DNA from: JAQVEM01 sp964595565
GTDB lineage: Bacteria > Actinomycetota > Humimicrobiia > Humimicrobiales > Humimicrobiaceae
Direction: 5' to 3'
DNA: 33,304 bases
NCBI GenBank assembly: GCA_964595565.1
Contig: CAZQQX010000020.1
Span: 1-33,304, forward strand
The notes beneath the pieces are model-generated. The model saw nothing but the letters and a program-made list of their open reading frames with translations. It did not search any database and had not been told where the DNA came from. Within the stretch, counting starts at the first letter, position 1. Each line of letters begins with the position of its first letter. Shown piece after piece: positions 24,395 through 32,463 of this stretch. Both the position numbers and the translations under genes were made by a program.

Positions 24395-25697
24395 TTGTTT
24401 CTGCCTCTTTTCTCCCAGACAGGCCCAGCGCCAGCGAAGTAGCCATTGAAAGACAGGTCATAACCGTGGGTGCGGTCATGTAATTTTCGGTAACCGACAG
24501 CACAAAAAGAGTTATAATCCCCCCTATCACTGCCAGATAAACTTTACCGGGAAAAGAATCTTCTGCTCTCCTGTAAGCTTTAAATATTATTATCAAACAG
24601 AAAATCCAGAATGCCAGCGCCAGAACCAATCCAATTACTCCTGTTTCGGCCAGAAAGTGAAGATATGAGCTGTGGGCATTGGTATCATTGAAAATATAAT
24701 TTTTTGATGTATAAAGGGCAAAAACACCGGGATTTCCGGTCAGGGGGAGACTGTCAAAGTTCCAGGGTACATCATTGTACCTTGCGAAACCAATACCTGT
24801 AATCGGGCTCTGTTTGAATAACAGGATTGCCTTGTCCCACAATGAGAACCTGGTAAGGGCGCTCAAATCATAAATGTGGAATATCTGAACTATTCTTCCA
24901 TAAGTTCCTGTTATAAAAATAAAGGGAACCGCTACTACTATAATTATAGAAATATTTCTTAAAAATTTTAAAAAAGAACCACTACCGAATAAAAGAATGA
25001 AAAATATACCCGCCGCAAAAGCTACCAGGCTGCCCCTGCTCTTGGTAATAATAAGGGCAACGGATATAAGCATAAAAATGCATCCGTAAGCTATTTTTTC
25101 TTTTTTTTCTGACTTCAGGAAAAAAGCCAGTGCAAATATGCCGGCTATGGAAAAGACCGAGCCGGTGGCATTGTGGGAATTATTAAGAGCAATAAACATA
25201 GGACCCACATATATATCATCAATCCTTACCATAAAAGAACTTATATCATTCATATATTCCAGAACCCCCAGAACGGCAAAGAATGTAAAGGCGATAAATA
25301 AAAACTTAAAATAAACATTAGCAGCCTTCCTGTAATCAAGAAGAGGTACGGCTAAAATAATAAAGGGTGCATAACTGAAAAAAAAGTTTCCGTCATATCT
25401 TATAAACCCGTAATTAAATAAATTAATAAATGGCTGCCCTGAAATAAAATAACTAAACAGCAGATAAGAGGCCAGTAAACCAAGCAATATATTAACTCTC
25501 AAATGCTGCCTGGAGATTTCTTTATTTTTTAGAAAATAATAAACGCTCATTATCAGCAGGATAATAATTGGAGATATTGCCAGGTATGGAAATTTATTCA
25601 TAAGGATAAATGCAGGAAGCAGCCCGAGCAATATATAAACTAGCTCTTTAAGCCTGAAATTCATTATCCTGTCTTTAGTTAGTGATGTACCCTGCAT
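24384..25697 (-). CDS. O-antigen polymerase/ligase (Wzy/WaaL-like) membrane protein
   Basis: 437 residues with about eleven to twelve membrane helices. TKSRGSLVAFAAGI (218-231) and, after a large outside loop, NAHSSYLHFLAETGVIGLVL (340-359) are the two recognisable motifs of the Wzy_C/O-antigen-ligase superfamily. The arginine and histidine are the likely substrate-handling residues. With the Wzz-like and Wzx genes in the same locus, polymerisation of repeat units is the most likely role; ligase activity cannot be ruled out. The first ATG (25697) has no Shine-Dalgarno. A second in-frame ATG at residue 12 has AGGA but only two bases away, so I keep the first. It overlaps the following GT4 by 11 bases. 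Confidence 0.85.
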   Translation of the reverse strand: MQGTSLTKDRIMNFRLKELVYILLGLLPAFILMNKFPYLAISPIIILLIMSVYYFLKNKEISRQHLRVNILLGLLASYLLFSYFISGQPFINLFNYGFIRYDGNFFFSYAPFIILAVPLLDYRKAANVYFKFLFIAFTFFAVLGVLEYMNDISSFMVRIDDIYVGPMFIALNNSHNATGSVFSIAGIFALAFFLKSEKKEKIAYGCIFMLISVALIITKSRGSLVAFAAGIFFILLFGSGSFLKFLRNISIIIVVAVPFIFITGTYGRIVQIFHIYDLSALTRFSLWDKAILLFKQSPITGIGFARYNDVPWNFDSLPLTGNPGVFALYTSKNYIFNDTNAHSSYLHFLAETGVIGLVLALAFWIFCLIIIFKAYRRAEDSFPGKVYLAVIGGIITLFVLSVTENYMTAPTVMTCLSMATSLALGLSGRKEAETSEL

Positions 25698-25738
25698 AAT
25701 TTATGATTTACATTTTATATTTTAAAATTTTAACTTTA

Positions 25739-26620
25739 TTATTCCACCGGTCTTAAAAAAAGCCATGCCCTGAGCAGCATTAATTCCACTGCTCTTTCAA
25801 ACTTGAATAATAATAACAAAAACTTATTTACTTTAAGTATTCTGGTAAGAAAGTACAGCTCCCCATCATAGACAAATCTTTTTTTATTTATAATCGAAAA
25901 ACTCTTTCTTACCGAAGCCGAGTGCTCATGGTAGACTTCAACTTCCGGGTTATAAAAAACACCTATTTCTTTATCAAAAACCCTGCGGAACAGCAGCTCC
26001 TCCTCATAATATATAAAGGTATTGGTATCAAACATCCCCACTTTTATAAAATCACCAGCATTGCAGAAAAAGCAGGCACCGTTTAAAAGAAAAACTTTTA
26101 GGGGTGCGGTAAGATTCTTTAGGCTTCTGTTAATATTAAATAATCTGTCAACTTTACCGTTATTTCCCATATGGAGAAGGCATTTTAAAAAGTTCGCTTT
26201 CTTTATATGGGGTAGCATCATGCTTCCATCATTATTTATTATTTTTGGTCCCATGAAACCACACTTCAATTTATTCATTGCCATTATGGTTCTCTCCAGA
26301 AAATCTTTATCTCTTATGACAATATCTTCATTGGTAAACATGACCGGGTCATCCCTATCAATCAGCTTATTTTCTATAAGATAACTGAACCCCAGATTAT
26401 TACCCTTTGAGTATCCTATATTCTCATTACTGCCGGCAAGTATAATCCTGCTATCATTAAAAGATTTTATTACTCTCCTTATTTCGGTACTATCCGGACA
26501 GTTATTAACAATAACCATTACCCAGTCTTTATAACTCTGTTCTATAAGGCAATTAATCAATTTTTTCAGTAAATCTTCTGTCTTGTAATTTATTGTTACT
26601 ATGCCTATTCTTTTTACCAT
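25739..26620 (-). CDS. GT2 rhamnosyltransferase-like glycosyltransferase (WbbL type)
   Basis: 293 residues. Motifs in order: IGIVTINYKTEDLLKKL (5-21), VIVNNCPDSTE (37-47), GSNENIGYSKGNNLGF (63-78) and FTNEDIVIRDKDF (95-107) at the metal site. LLNGACFFCNAGDFIKVG (178-195) and YYEEELLFRRV (204-214) carry the catalytic acidic residues of the WbbL-like GT2 subgroup, often rhamnosyl- or related deoxyhexosyltransferases. It is fifth in the operon, 22 bases after a GT4 gene. There is no clear Shine-Dalgarno. Adding a 6-deoxy-sugar is plausible from family, not proven. Confidence 0.87.
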   Translation of the reverse strand: MVKRIGIVTINYKTEDLLKKLINCLIEQSYKDWVMVIVNNCPDSTEIRRVIKSFNDSRIILAGSNENIGYSKGNNLGFSYLIENKLIDRDDPVMFTNEDIVIRDKDFLERTIMAMNKLKCGFMGPKIINNDGSMMLPHIKKANFLKCLLHMGNNGKVDRLFNINRSLKNLTAPLKVFLLNGACFFCNAGDFIKVGMFDTNTFIYYEEELLFRRVFDKEIGVFYNPEVEVYHEHSASVRKSFSIINKKRFVYDGELYFLTRILKVNKFLLLLFKFERAVELMLLRAWLFLRPVE

Positions 26621-26642
26621 TTATAAACCAGCTTTTAAATCT

Positions 26643-27842
26643 TTAACTTTTAATTCCCATCATTTTATAATATATCTCTTCCGTTTCCATTACCTGGGTT
26701 TTTACGCCAAATTTTTCCCTGACTGTATTCTGTGCGTTTCTACCCACATAACCCAGTTTATTAATATTATCGTACACATAAAGTACCTTATCAGCCAGAC
26801 TATTTCTATCTACATCACAAAGGAATCCATTATAGCCGTCTTCTATCATCTCGGGTATCCCGCCCACCCGGGTGGCAATTACAATCTTCCCGAAACAGGA
26901 AGCTTCCAGAATTACTCTGGGGAAAGCATCATCTTTTACCGGGCAGTGAACCAGAATATCTGATTTATACAGATAATTTCTGATGTCCTTCCTGTATCCC
27001 GGCATAATCACATTTTCTTCAAGATTATTCTCACTTATATATTTTTCGATTCTTCTTTTATAGCCAATTTCACTTTTATGATACACATCACCCAGAAACA
27101 GAACCCTGATATTTAAGTTTTTATCCCTGATAGAGTTAATGGCTTCCAGCAGAAGCATCTGACCCTTTAATTCTGTCAGGTTCCCGATGTTTATAATAAT
27201 AATCTCCTTGTCACTACTTGTATATTGCTTTAGAACATTTTTTTTCTTAAAATCTTTTTTGAATTTCACACAGTCAATACCGTCATAAATTACCTTTACA
27301 ATCTTACTTTTAGTCTTATTACTGCCTGTAAATAAGCTATAGTCATCAAGCGTTTTATTTGATACCGCTATCACGCTATCTGCAAAAATATCGCAGAACC
27401 TGGCCCTCAATTTCTTTTTCCACCTGGTATCCAGAATATTCTTAAAGCAAATTACCAGTTTCCTTTTTAAAATCTTTACCGGAATAAATACAAACAACGC
27501 TTCATGTATGGTATTGCAAACAACTATATCTACCTTCTCCCTTCTTAATGCAGAAAAAAACCCGGAATTTGATATAATTATATTTATAAAAAACCATATA
27601 ATTAAAAAAGGATTATATGTAACCCTCAAAAAAGGCATTCCTCTTATTATGAATCTTATGCCTTCTGATTTTAGCCTTTCTGAAAAAGGACCCCTGTCAT
27701 CAGGAAGAACCACCGTGGGGAAAAATACATTCTTATCCAGCTCTGTCAATATGTCCACCAGGATATTTTCCGGACCGGTCAGCTTAGAAGTCCTCGATAT
27801 GTAAAAAATATTTATTTTTCTGCCATTTCCTGCCTTATTCAT
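26643..27842 (-). CDS. GT4 (GT-B fold) glycosyltransferase
   Basis: 399 residues. The acceptor domain has SKLTGPENILVDILTEL (19-35) and VVLPDDRGPFSERLKSEG. The donor domain begins IIIINIGNLTELKGQMLLLEA (214-234), followed by VLFLGDV and YLYKSDILVHCPVKDDAFPR. The EX7E position reads Asp305-x7-Glu313 (AFPRVILEA), a conservative change at the first acid. IATRVGGIPEMIEDGYNGFL completes the typical GT4 C-terminal signature. It begins five bases after the GT2 stop with no obvious ribosome site, so translation is probably coupled. The role is addition of one sugar to the lipid-linked intermediate; the sugar is unknown. Confidence 0.87.
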   Translation of the reverse strand: MNKAGNGRKINIFYISRTSKLTGPENILVDILTELDKNVFFPTVVLPDDRGPFSERLKSEGIRFIIRGMPFLRVTYNPFLIIWFFINIIISNSGFFSALRREKVDIVVCNTIHEALFVFIPVKILKRKLVICFKNILDTRWKKKLRARFCDIFADSVIAVSNKTLDDYSLFTGSNKTKSKIVKVIYDGIDCVKFKKDFKKKNVLKQYTSSDKEIIIINIGNLTELKGQMLLLEAINSIRDKNLNIRVLFLGDVYHKSEIGYKRRIEKYISENNLEENVIMPGYRKDIRNYLYKSDILVHCPVKDDAFPRVILEASCFGKIVIATRVGGIPEMIEDGYNGFLCDVDRNSLADKVLYVYDNINKLGYVGRNAQNTVREKFGVKTQVMETEEIYYKMMGIKS

Positions 27843-27847
27843 ATTTC

Positions 27848-28825
27848 TTATCTATATTCCAGGTTTCTTAATTTATTCCGCAACTTAATTATAAAAGGGA
27901 AAAAACTGGCTACCAGATACATAAAAAGTTTGAAATCAAATTTCTCCTTTAAACTATTTATTATCAGCTTCCTTGCTCTTACCGTTCTTCCCGAAAACAG
28001 AATATAATATATTTTCTGTTTCCGGTAAAAATAATTTTCTCTATCTTTTTTACTGCCGGCTTTCCCGGTATCTGCAGCAGCAGGTAAATCTGCCGCGCTT
28101 ATTAAATTGTAACTATCCCTGCCACGCTTAATTTTCTCAAAGTAAAATTTTTTAGCCAGTTCTTTAAAAAATTCCTGCTCTGCTTTCCTTAAGTAAGTTA
28201 TTGAAGACGGAATTATTCTTTCTTTTAATAAAACATCCGCAATGTTTGCAGGAACTAAATTTTCTGACAGCAAATTAAGGTACATATCATAATCCTGCGC
28301 ATATTTAAACTTTTCACGGTAATGCGCCCTGCCTGTATTTCTGAACATTATTGTAGAATGGTTGATACAGTTATATGTCGGCAATTTCTTTTTTATATAA
28401 TCAGAGTCATCATCTGCAATTATCTTACAGATAGTATTTCCATCCTCATCTATTAATTCCACCGAAGAGCCGATAAGATAATACCGGCTATTTTTTTCCA
28501 TAAAATTATACTGGGTTTCCAGCCTGTTTTTAAGAGATATATTCCCGGCATCATGCCTTGCTATATATTTTCCTTTTGATTCTTTTACCCCCTTTATTAA
28601 TGAGGAAGTCAGGCCTATATTCTCAGGATTTTTTATATATATAATTCTGCTGTCGCCAAACTCTCTAATTATTTTAGATAAATCATAATCGCAACCGTCA
28701 TCAATTATTATAAATTCAAATTCCTGCAGTGTCTGGGTCAGTATGCTTTTTATTGATTCTCTTATATAGTTCCGGTAACTGTAGACACTCATCACTACAC
28801 TTACTTTTTTTAAAAAATCATTCAT
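27848..28825 (-). CDS. GT2 glycosyltransferase
   Basis: 325 residues. The GT-A domain occupies 1-220: VSVVMSVYSYRNYIRESIKS (8-27), IIIDDGCDYDLSKII (39-53), then YIARHDAGNISLKNRLETQ (87-105). The metal-binding segment reads H-D-A-G rather than the usual H-D-A-D. KFKYAQDYDMYLNL supplies the probable catalytic acid. The last 70 residues are basic with a hydrophobic patch (FKLFMYLVASFFPFIIKL), suggesting membrane association. The gene starts 11 bases after the Wzz-like gene. This GT2 type often adds a hexose or HexNAc, but no specificity can be read here. Confidence 0.85.
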   Translation of the reverse strand: MNDFLKKVSVVMSVYSYRNYIRESIKSILTQTLQEFEFIIIDDGCDYDLSKIIREFGDSRIIYIKNPENIGLTSSLIKGVKESKGKYIARHDAGNISLKNRLETQYNFMEKNSRYYLIGSSVELIDEDGNTICKIIADDDSDYIKKKLPTYNCINHSTIMFRNTGRAHYREKFKYAQDYDMYLNLLSENLVPANIADVLLKERIIPSSITYLRKAEQEFFKELAKKFYFEKIKRGRDSYNLISAADLPAAADTGKAGSKKDRENYFYRKQKIYYILFSGRTVRARKLIINSLKEKFDFKLFMYLVASFFPFIIKLRNKLRNLEYR

Positions 28826-28836
28826 AGATTACTCAG

Positions 28837-29697
28837 CTATTTCCTAAAAGAAGTAAAAATACCGGGCAAATATACTGCTACAAGACCTACTGCCAGTGCG
28901 GCAAAAATAGTAACCAGCATGCTTTTAAGATTATTCATATTTACAGCTTCCGAAGGAATAGAAGGCGCCTCTTTTAGCTCTACATTGTTAATGTAAATAT
29001 CCCTGTTGCTATCCAGGTTATATTTTATTTTATTAAGGTCAGTTATTATAGCAGTTATAGAATCCAGGCTGGCGGCAGTATCACCTGATGAACCGCCTTC
29101 AGAATTAACCTCATCATACTGGCTTTCAAGCGAAGCCAGCCTATCTTCAATTTCTGATATGAGCCCGTCTATTATTTCTGATTTTTCATCTTTATTATTT
29201 TTAATATAGGTGTTTACCAGAAAGTTATTTATTTGATATGCACCCACTGCATCATCACAGTTAGTTATAATCCTTACCAGTCTGTTGCCACTATCTACAA
29301 GAGGATTTATTAGCTGTTTCAATACATCTTTATCTATGTCAAAATCCAGGCTTCCCAGGACTTCTTCCAGTAATTCATCATCCCTTATCCCTGCAGCAAT
29401 TTCCCTGAGCAATAAACCTTCCAGCTCTTTTGTATCCAGTTCAGGAGCAAAAACACCGAGCTCTCCTGACTCTTCCGGAAAATATTTATAAAAGTTTTCA
29501 TCATAATATATCCCCTTTAATTCAATAACAGAGTATGACTGATACTGTGGTGTTTTTATAAAAGTAAAAAGTAGCCCTGCTGTCAGGACTGCCACAAAAA
29601 ATATTATAAAGTACCACTTTCTTCTCAAAAAAATTCTTAAAAGGTCCCTCAAACTCATTGAATCCCTCAGGCTTTCCTCTTTATCATTATTATTCAT
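28837..29697 (-). CDS. Wzz-like polysaccharide chain-length determinant
   Basis: 286 residues with two membrane helices, one near the N-terminus (about 30-48, KWYFIIFFVAVLTAGLLF) and one at the C-terminus (about 261-280). Between them is a mostly helical outside region. SMSLRDLLRIFLRRKW before the first helix and APSIPSEAVNMNNLKSML just before the second are typical of Wzz/PCP proteins. No tyrosine-kinase domain follows, so this is a PCP without BY-kinase. It should regulate the chain length made by the Wzy-like polymerase in the same operon. AAGGAT seven bases before the ATG supports the start; 93 bases separate it from the preceding GT-C. Confidence 0.85.
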   Translation of the reverse strand: MNNNDKEESLRDSMSLRDLLRIFLRRKWYFIIFFVAVLTAGLLFTFIKTPQYQSYSVIELKGIYYDENFYKYFPEESGELGVFAPELDTKELEGLLLREIAAGIRDDELLEEVLGSLDFDIDKDVLKQLINPLVDSGNRLVRIITNCDDAVGAYQINNFLVNTYIKNNKDEKSEIIDGLISEIEDRLASLESQYDEVNSEGGSSGDTAASLDSITAIITDLNKIKYNLDSNRDIYINNVELKEAPSIPSEAVNMNNLKSMLVTIFAALAVGLVAVYLPGIFTSFRK

Positions 29698-29790
29698 TGC
29701 TCTATCCTTGTCTAATATTTATTATATATCCCGGACTAACTGCCATAAAAAACCGGCAATTAGAATAAAAACCCTTCCAGCCCTTTATTG

Positions 29791-31479
29791 CTAAAAACTG
29801 TTAAAATAAGGCAGGGCAACATTTATATCCGCATACTTTTTATTATAATCTCTATCATACTGGTCTCTTCCAATTACTACAACCTTGCCATCTGTTTTTA
29901 AAACATCATATACATAATAAATCTCTTCACCGCCATGGGTTATAATTATTTTCTTAAAATCCTTTGAATCTATATACTCCAGATACTCCTTATTAAAAAA
30001 ATCCGGAGAAATTGCTATGTATCTTATTTTATATTTTTTCACAATATCCTCCCCTGCCATCATATACTCAATGCCGTTACTGGGATTATATACTATTATC
30101 TCCCCGCCCATATAAATAAAATTAAAAGCAGAGCCATGGTATGACACAAGACCTCCGGTAAAAAACTCATCTTTCCTTAAAAGATATGCAGCGCTTTTTA
30201 TCCCCAGCTTATGACCCCATACATAGCCTGCCGGTATACTTCCGGGCATATAAATACCGGGGTATTTATCTTTTTCATTAGATAAATTATTAAATACTAT
30301 AAAAGTTTGATAGAAATTAAAACAGATAAAAAAAGCAAGCAAAAAAACTGCCACTGACTTTAGTGCAATTCGGGAACCTGTTTTTAAAGTTTTATTATCC
30401 TCTATCAGGCCGGCTACCTCCTGAAAAATAAAGGCTATTATAAGCATAAATACCGGGTAGCTGTTCATAAGATGGCCGTTTTCTTTTTCCATAATAAACA
30501 TCCAGATAAAAAAATGCAGAGAAAATAAAAGTATTGCCCTTTTTAGAATCCCGGGGATTTTTACTCTTTTTACAGCCAGAAGGATAAATAGAATTATCAG
30601 TGAAATTAAAAATAAAATTACAAAATAAATAGAATAGCCGGTTATAAGCCCCTGTATAAATTCCTTAAAATTAAAAGTTAGCTGGAGGGTTCCTCTTCTC
30701 CCCATAAAATGCTGGTATGTGGCATTGTTCATTCCGGTTAATTTTCTTGCCAGGATAAATTCAAAGTAAATAAAGGATAAGAAGATTACTGCCGGCGCTA
30801 TAAGGCTTAAGAAAAATTTTTTTGCCCCTATTTTTTTTATATTTACAAGCATGATAATTACAAAAAAAGGCACAAAAAAATACGCATCAAGAACCGAAAC
30901 CAGGGCAAAAACAACAAAAATCAAACCTGCCTGCAAATTTAAAAACCTGCCCCTCTCTTCTTCATCCGGAGCGTACAGGAATTTTTCAATGTTATAAAAC
31001 CCCAGCAGAATAAAAAATATATAAAAACCAACCCCTATTGAGCTCTTAAACAATCCCACTGCGCCCGATACTGCATAAAGCAGAGCCAGAAAACCGGCAG
31101 ACTTCCTGTTTAGAAATAACAAACCTGTCCTGTAAATTACTATAAGAGTAAGAACTGTAATTATTGCTGCAGGCATCCTTGATGCCAGCTCACATACTCC
31201 AAATAACAGTATAAACGGAACCTGTATCAGCATAATAAAAGACATAGTAGCATTGGAGTATATTGAAGTGGCATTTGCCAGAGAGTGGTTTTTTATACCA
31301 AGTATAAATCTGGAAGCATAAAGCAGGGTCTGGGCTTCGTCTTCTCCCCAGAATTCTATTTCTCCCAGATTATAAAAAGCAAGAAATATGCATATTCCCA
31401 GTGAAACTAACAAAATTAAATTATTCTTTAAAAAACCTGCAAAACTTTTACTTTTGGATATGCTTCTGGTAAAATTCAT
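29791..31479 (-). CDS. GT-C family membrane glycosyltransferase (PMT_2/GT39-like)
   Basis: 562 residues. The first helix (about 19-38) leads to IEFWGEDEAQTLLYASRFI (41-59) with the acidic pair Asp47-Glu48, the catalytic-loop signature of PMT_2 enzymes. ELASRMPAAIITVLTLIVIY follows, as in ArnT-like relatives (the usual text is RLPSALFG). About eleven helices run to residue 395, followed by a soluble tail that ends with YDVLKTDGKVVVIGRDQYD and a short C-terminus. It is the first gene of the ten-gene minus operon. No Shine-Dalgarno is seen; TATTAT about 18 bases before the ATG is a possible -10 box. The donor should be a polyprenyl-phosphate sugar; the acceptor is unknown. Confidence 0.87.
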   Translation of the reverse strand: MNFTRSISKSKSFAGFLKNNLILLVSLGICIFLAFYNLGEIEFWGEDEAQTLLYASRFILGIKNHSLANATSIYSNATMSFIMLIQVPFILLFGVCELASRMPAAIITVLTLIVIYRTGLLFLNRKSAGFLALLYAVSGAVGLFKSSIGVGFYIFFILLGFYNIEKFLYAPDEEERGRFLNLQAGLIFVVFALVSVLDAYFFVPFFVIIMLVNIKKIGAKKFFLSLIAPAVIFLSFIYFEFILARKLTGMNNATYQHFMGRRGTLQLTFNFKEFIQGLITGYSIYFVILFLISLIILFILLAVKRVKIPGILKRAILLFSLHFFIWMFIMEKENGHLMNSYPVFMLIIAFIFQEVAGLIEDNKTLKTGSRIALKSVAVFLLAFFICFNFYQTFIVFNNLSNEKDKYPGIYMPGSIPAGYVWGHKLGIKSAAYLLRKDEFFTGGLVSYHGSAFNFIYMGGEIIVYNPSNGIEYMMAGEDIVKKYKIRYIAISPDFFNKEYLEYIDSKDFKKIIITHGGEEIYYVYDVLKTDGKVVVIGRDQYDRDYNKKYADINVALPYFNSF

Positions 31480-31649
31480 AACTCAAATTGTTTTTTCTAT
31501 AATACAAAAATTTACTGAAATTATATATTAATATATAAACATTTGAAACAATTTTAGAAATGGCAGGGCTTTAATTATAACAAAAAGATTATTATTCCAG
31601 CAAAATTTAACGCTATTTTTTTAAAAGATTTTAAAATTAAATTGAACTA

Positions 31650-31655
31650 TATGAT
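31650..31655 (+). promoter_or_regulatory. Putative -10 element (TATGAT) for leaderless nucleotidyltransferase gene
   Basis: TATGAT ends five bases before the ATG at 31661, and an in-frame TAA (31658-31660) directly precedes that ATG. No Shine-Dalgarno is present. Transcription from this box would start at or just before the start codon. Confidence 0.35.
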
Positions 31656-31660
31656 AATAA

Positions 31661-32437
31661 ATGGAAAAAAGAATTAAAATCGGAGTTATACCTGCAGCAG
31701 GAGCCGGAGCCAGGCTGGGTTATCTATCCAATCTGCTTCCCAAAACCCTGTTCCCTGTTTATGACCGCCCCATACTGCATCATATCATAAACCTTATGGA
31801 ATCACTTGGCATAGAGGATATATACATCATAATTAACTTCCGCAAAGAAAAAATTATTGAGTATTATGGGGATGTAAAACACAATCTTAAGGCAAGGATT
31901 CACTTCATAGAACAGAGAAAGCTTGATGGCCTTGCAAATGCTATTCTTCTAACCGAAAGATACGTAAAGAAACAGCCGTTCATGGTTATTTTAAGTGACG
32001 AGTTTATTATCGGCGACCCGCTGGAACCCATGATTGATTTATTTTTCAGTACAGGCTCAATCGCCACCGAAGCAGTCATAGAAGAAAAAGACGTAAACAT
32101 TTTAAAACAAACCTGCTCGGCAAAACTGGACAGCAGCGGCAGGATACTGGAAATAATAGAAAAACCGGACAACCCTCCTTATATGACAAGGGGCTGTGGT
32201 ATTTATTTGTTTAAATCAGAAATATTTAATTTCATATTAAATACTCCTCCCGACACTAAAAGAAAAGAAAAAGATATAACATCAGTTATAAACAATGTGG
32301 CCGGAGCGAAAAAAGCCTATGGCTATTTTCTTAATGGATATAATATCAACATAAATGATTACGAAGAACTATTAAAAGCAAACCTCTTACATAAAAAGCA
32401 TATAAACAATAAAAGAATAACAACTCAAACATTATAA
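31661..32437 (+). CDS. Sugar-phosphate nucleotidyltransferase (RmlA-like)
   Basis: 258 residues, close to the size of the RmlA/GlmU-N family. The nucleotide-binding loop is IPAAGAGARLGYLSNLLPKT (10-29), a variant of GXGTRL followed by the PK lysine, Lys28. VILSDEFI (110-117) carries the metal-binding Asp, and LEIIEKPDNPP is the family's E-K-P motif near the substrate pocket. It condenses a nucleoside triphosphate with a sugar-1-phosphate; dTTP/Glc-1-P is common, but no residue here fixes the substrate. The gene stands alone on the plus strand between two minus units. The start is fixed by the directly preceding stop codon. Confidence 0.88.
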   Translation: MEKRIKIGVIPAAGAGARLGYLSNLLPKTLFPVYDRPILHHIINLMESLGIEDIYIIINFRKEKIIEYYGDVKHNLKARIHFIEQRKLDGLANAILLTERYVKKQPFMVILSDEFIIGDPLEPMIDLFFSTGSIATEAVIEEKDVNILKQTCSAKLDSSGRILEIIEKPDNPPYMTRGCGIYLFKSEIFNFILNTPPDTKRKEKDITSVINNVAGAKKAYGYFLNGYNININDYEELLKANLLHKKHINNKRITTQTL

Positions 32438-32463
32438 ATACTGCTAATATCAGGCATTACATC

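Noticed and set aside
24115..24483. A plus-strand frame across the GT4/polymerase junction
   Set aside because: It is antisense to two overlapping genes with strong motifs and has no evidence of its own.
25664..25697. A downstream start (residue 12) for the Wzy-like protein
   Set aside because: Its AGGA is only two bases from the ATG, too close to be a normal ribosome site, so the first ATG was kept, with doubt noted.
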